Shown: piece after piece, positions 63,959 to 64,000 of the stretch | How the letters are laid out: each line of letters begins with the position of its first letter | Numbering within the stretch: the stretch's first letter is position 1 | DNA from: Physcomitrium patens | Lineage: Eukaryota > Streptophyta > Bryopsida > Funariales > Funariaceae | Assembly (NCBI RefSeq): GCF_000002425.4 | Contig: NC_037261.1 | Span: 4,920,825-4,984,824, forward strand | Length of the DNA: 64,000 nucleotides | Direction of reading: 5' to 3' | Program-made: the position numbers and the translations under genes | Notes under the pieces: generated by a model | Databases searched by the model: none | What the model saw: only the letters and a program-made list of their open reading frames with translations | Told to the model about the DNA's origin: nothing

Positions 63959-64000
63959 CTCGGTAAACAGTGCAGCACCCTGGCGTCCTAGACCAACCCC
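63959..64000 (-). promoter_or_regulatory. Start of the GIP1-like 5' leader
   Basis: Only 42 bases upstream of the ATG at 63,958 are visible. They presumably belong to the 5'UTR, and the promoter lies outside the window. Confidence 0.5.

Noticed and set aside
1-64000. tRNA, rRNA, CRISPR array, bacterial operon or organellar insertion
   Set aside because: No cloverleaf-type sequence, spacer-repeat array, Shine-Dalgarno-led gene string or plastid or mitochondrial gene was seen.

Overview
The window is nuclear DNA from a land plant. Three host loci have plant-type exon-intron structure with short introns (about 90-920 bases). They sit in very AT-rich DNA packed with old Ty3/gypsy and Ty1/copia retrotransposons and long (AT)n tracts. 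The compact host introns, the AT-rich repeat sea and the protein sequences fit a bryophyte (moss-like) genome best, but that assignment is inference. No bacterial, organellar, rRNA, tRNA or CRISPR features were seen.

Host genes: (1) 19,067-21,715 (-) is a seven-exon gene for a 216-residue LisH-CTLH-CRA protein of the plant 'LisH and RanBPM domains' (GID8/CTLH-complex) family; every splice phase closes. (2) 49,701-56,456 (+) is a CCDC25-type (NFACT-R domain) gene that appears dead or dying. Its first exon has an in-frame stop and a lost splice donor, its fourth exon has also lost its donor, and a 3.8 kb copia remnant lies in its first intron. (3) 58,458-63,958 (-) is a ten-exon gene for a 947-residue GBF-interacting-protein-1-like protein, again with all phases consistent. 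Loci 2 and 3 are convergent, tail to tail.

Layout: 1-5,997 is gene-free, with simple repeats and a degenerate telomere-like (TTTAGG-rich) array at about 1,930-2,295. 5,998-7,690 is a reduced gypsy remnant. 7,691-19,066 is mostly unassigned AT-rich DNA, with a pair of fold-back MITE-like elements inside microsatellites (14.1-14.8 kb) and a GC-rich, triplet-repeat island at about 15.6-16.5 kb. 19-22.6 kb is the LisH gene and its GC-rich upstream region, which has a 24-base G run. 23.3-48.6 kb is a nest of chromodomain Ty3/gypsy fossils of one family, inserted into each other in both orientations. 50.4-54.2 kb is the copia fossil. 55-64 kb is the gene-dense end.

The two intact-looking genes have unrelated roles: one is a subunit of a CTLH-type ubiquitin-ligase assembly, the other a bZIP/GBF-associated RNA- and protein-binding factor. 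Nothing suggests that they act together. I found no convincing new multi-gene system. The strongest unusual signals are the decaying CCDC25 locus, the microsatellite-embedded fold-back pair and the telomere-like array.
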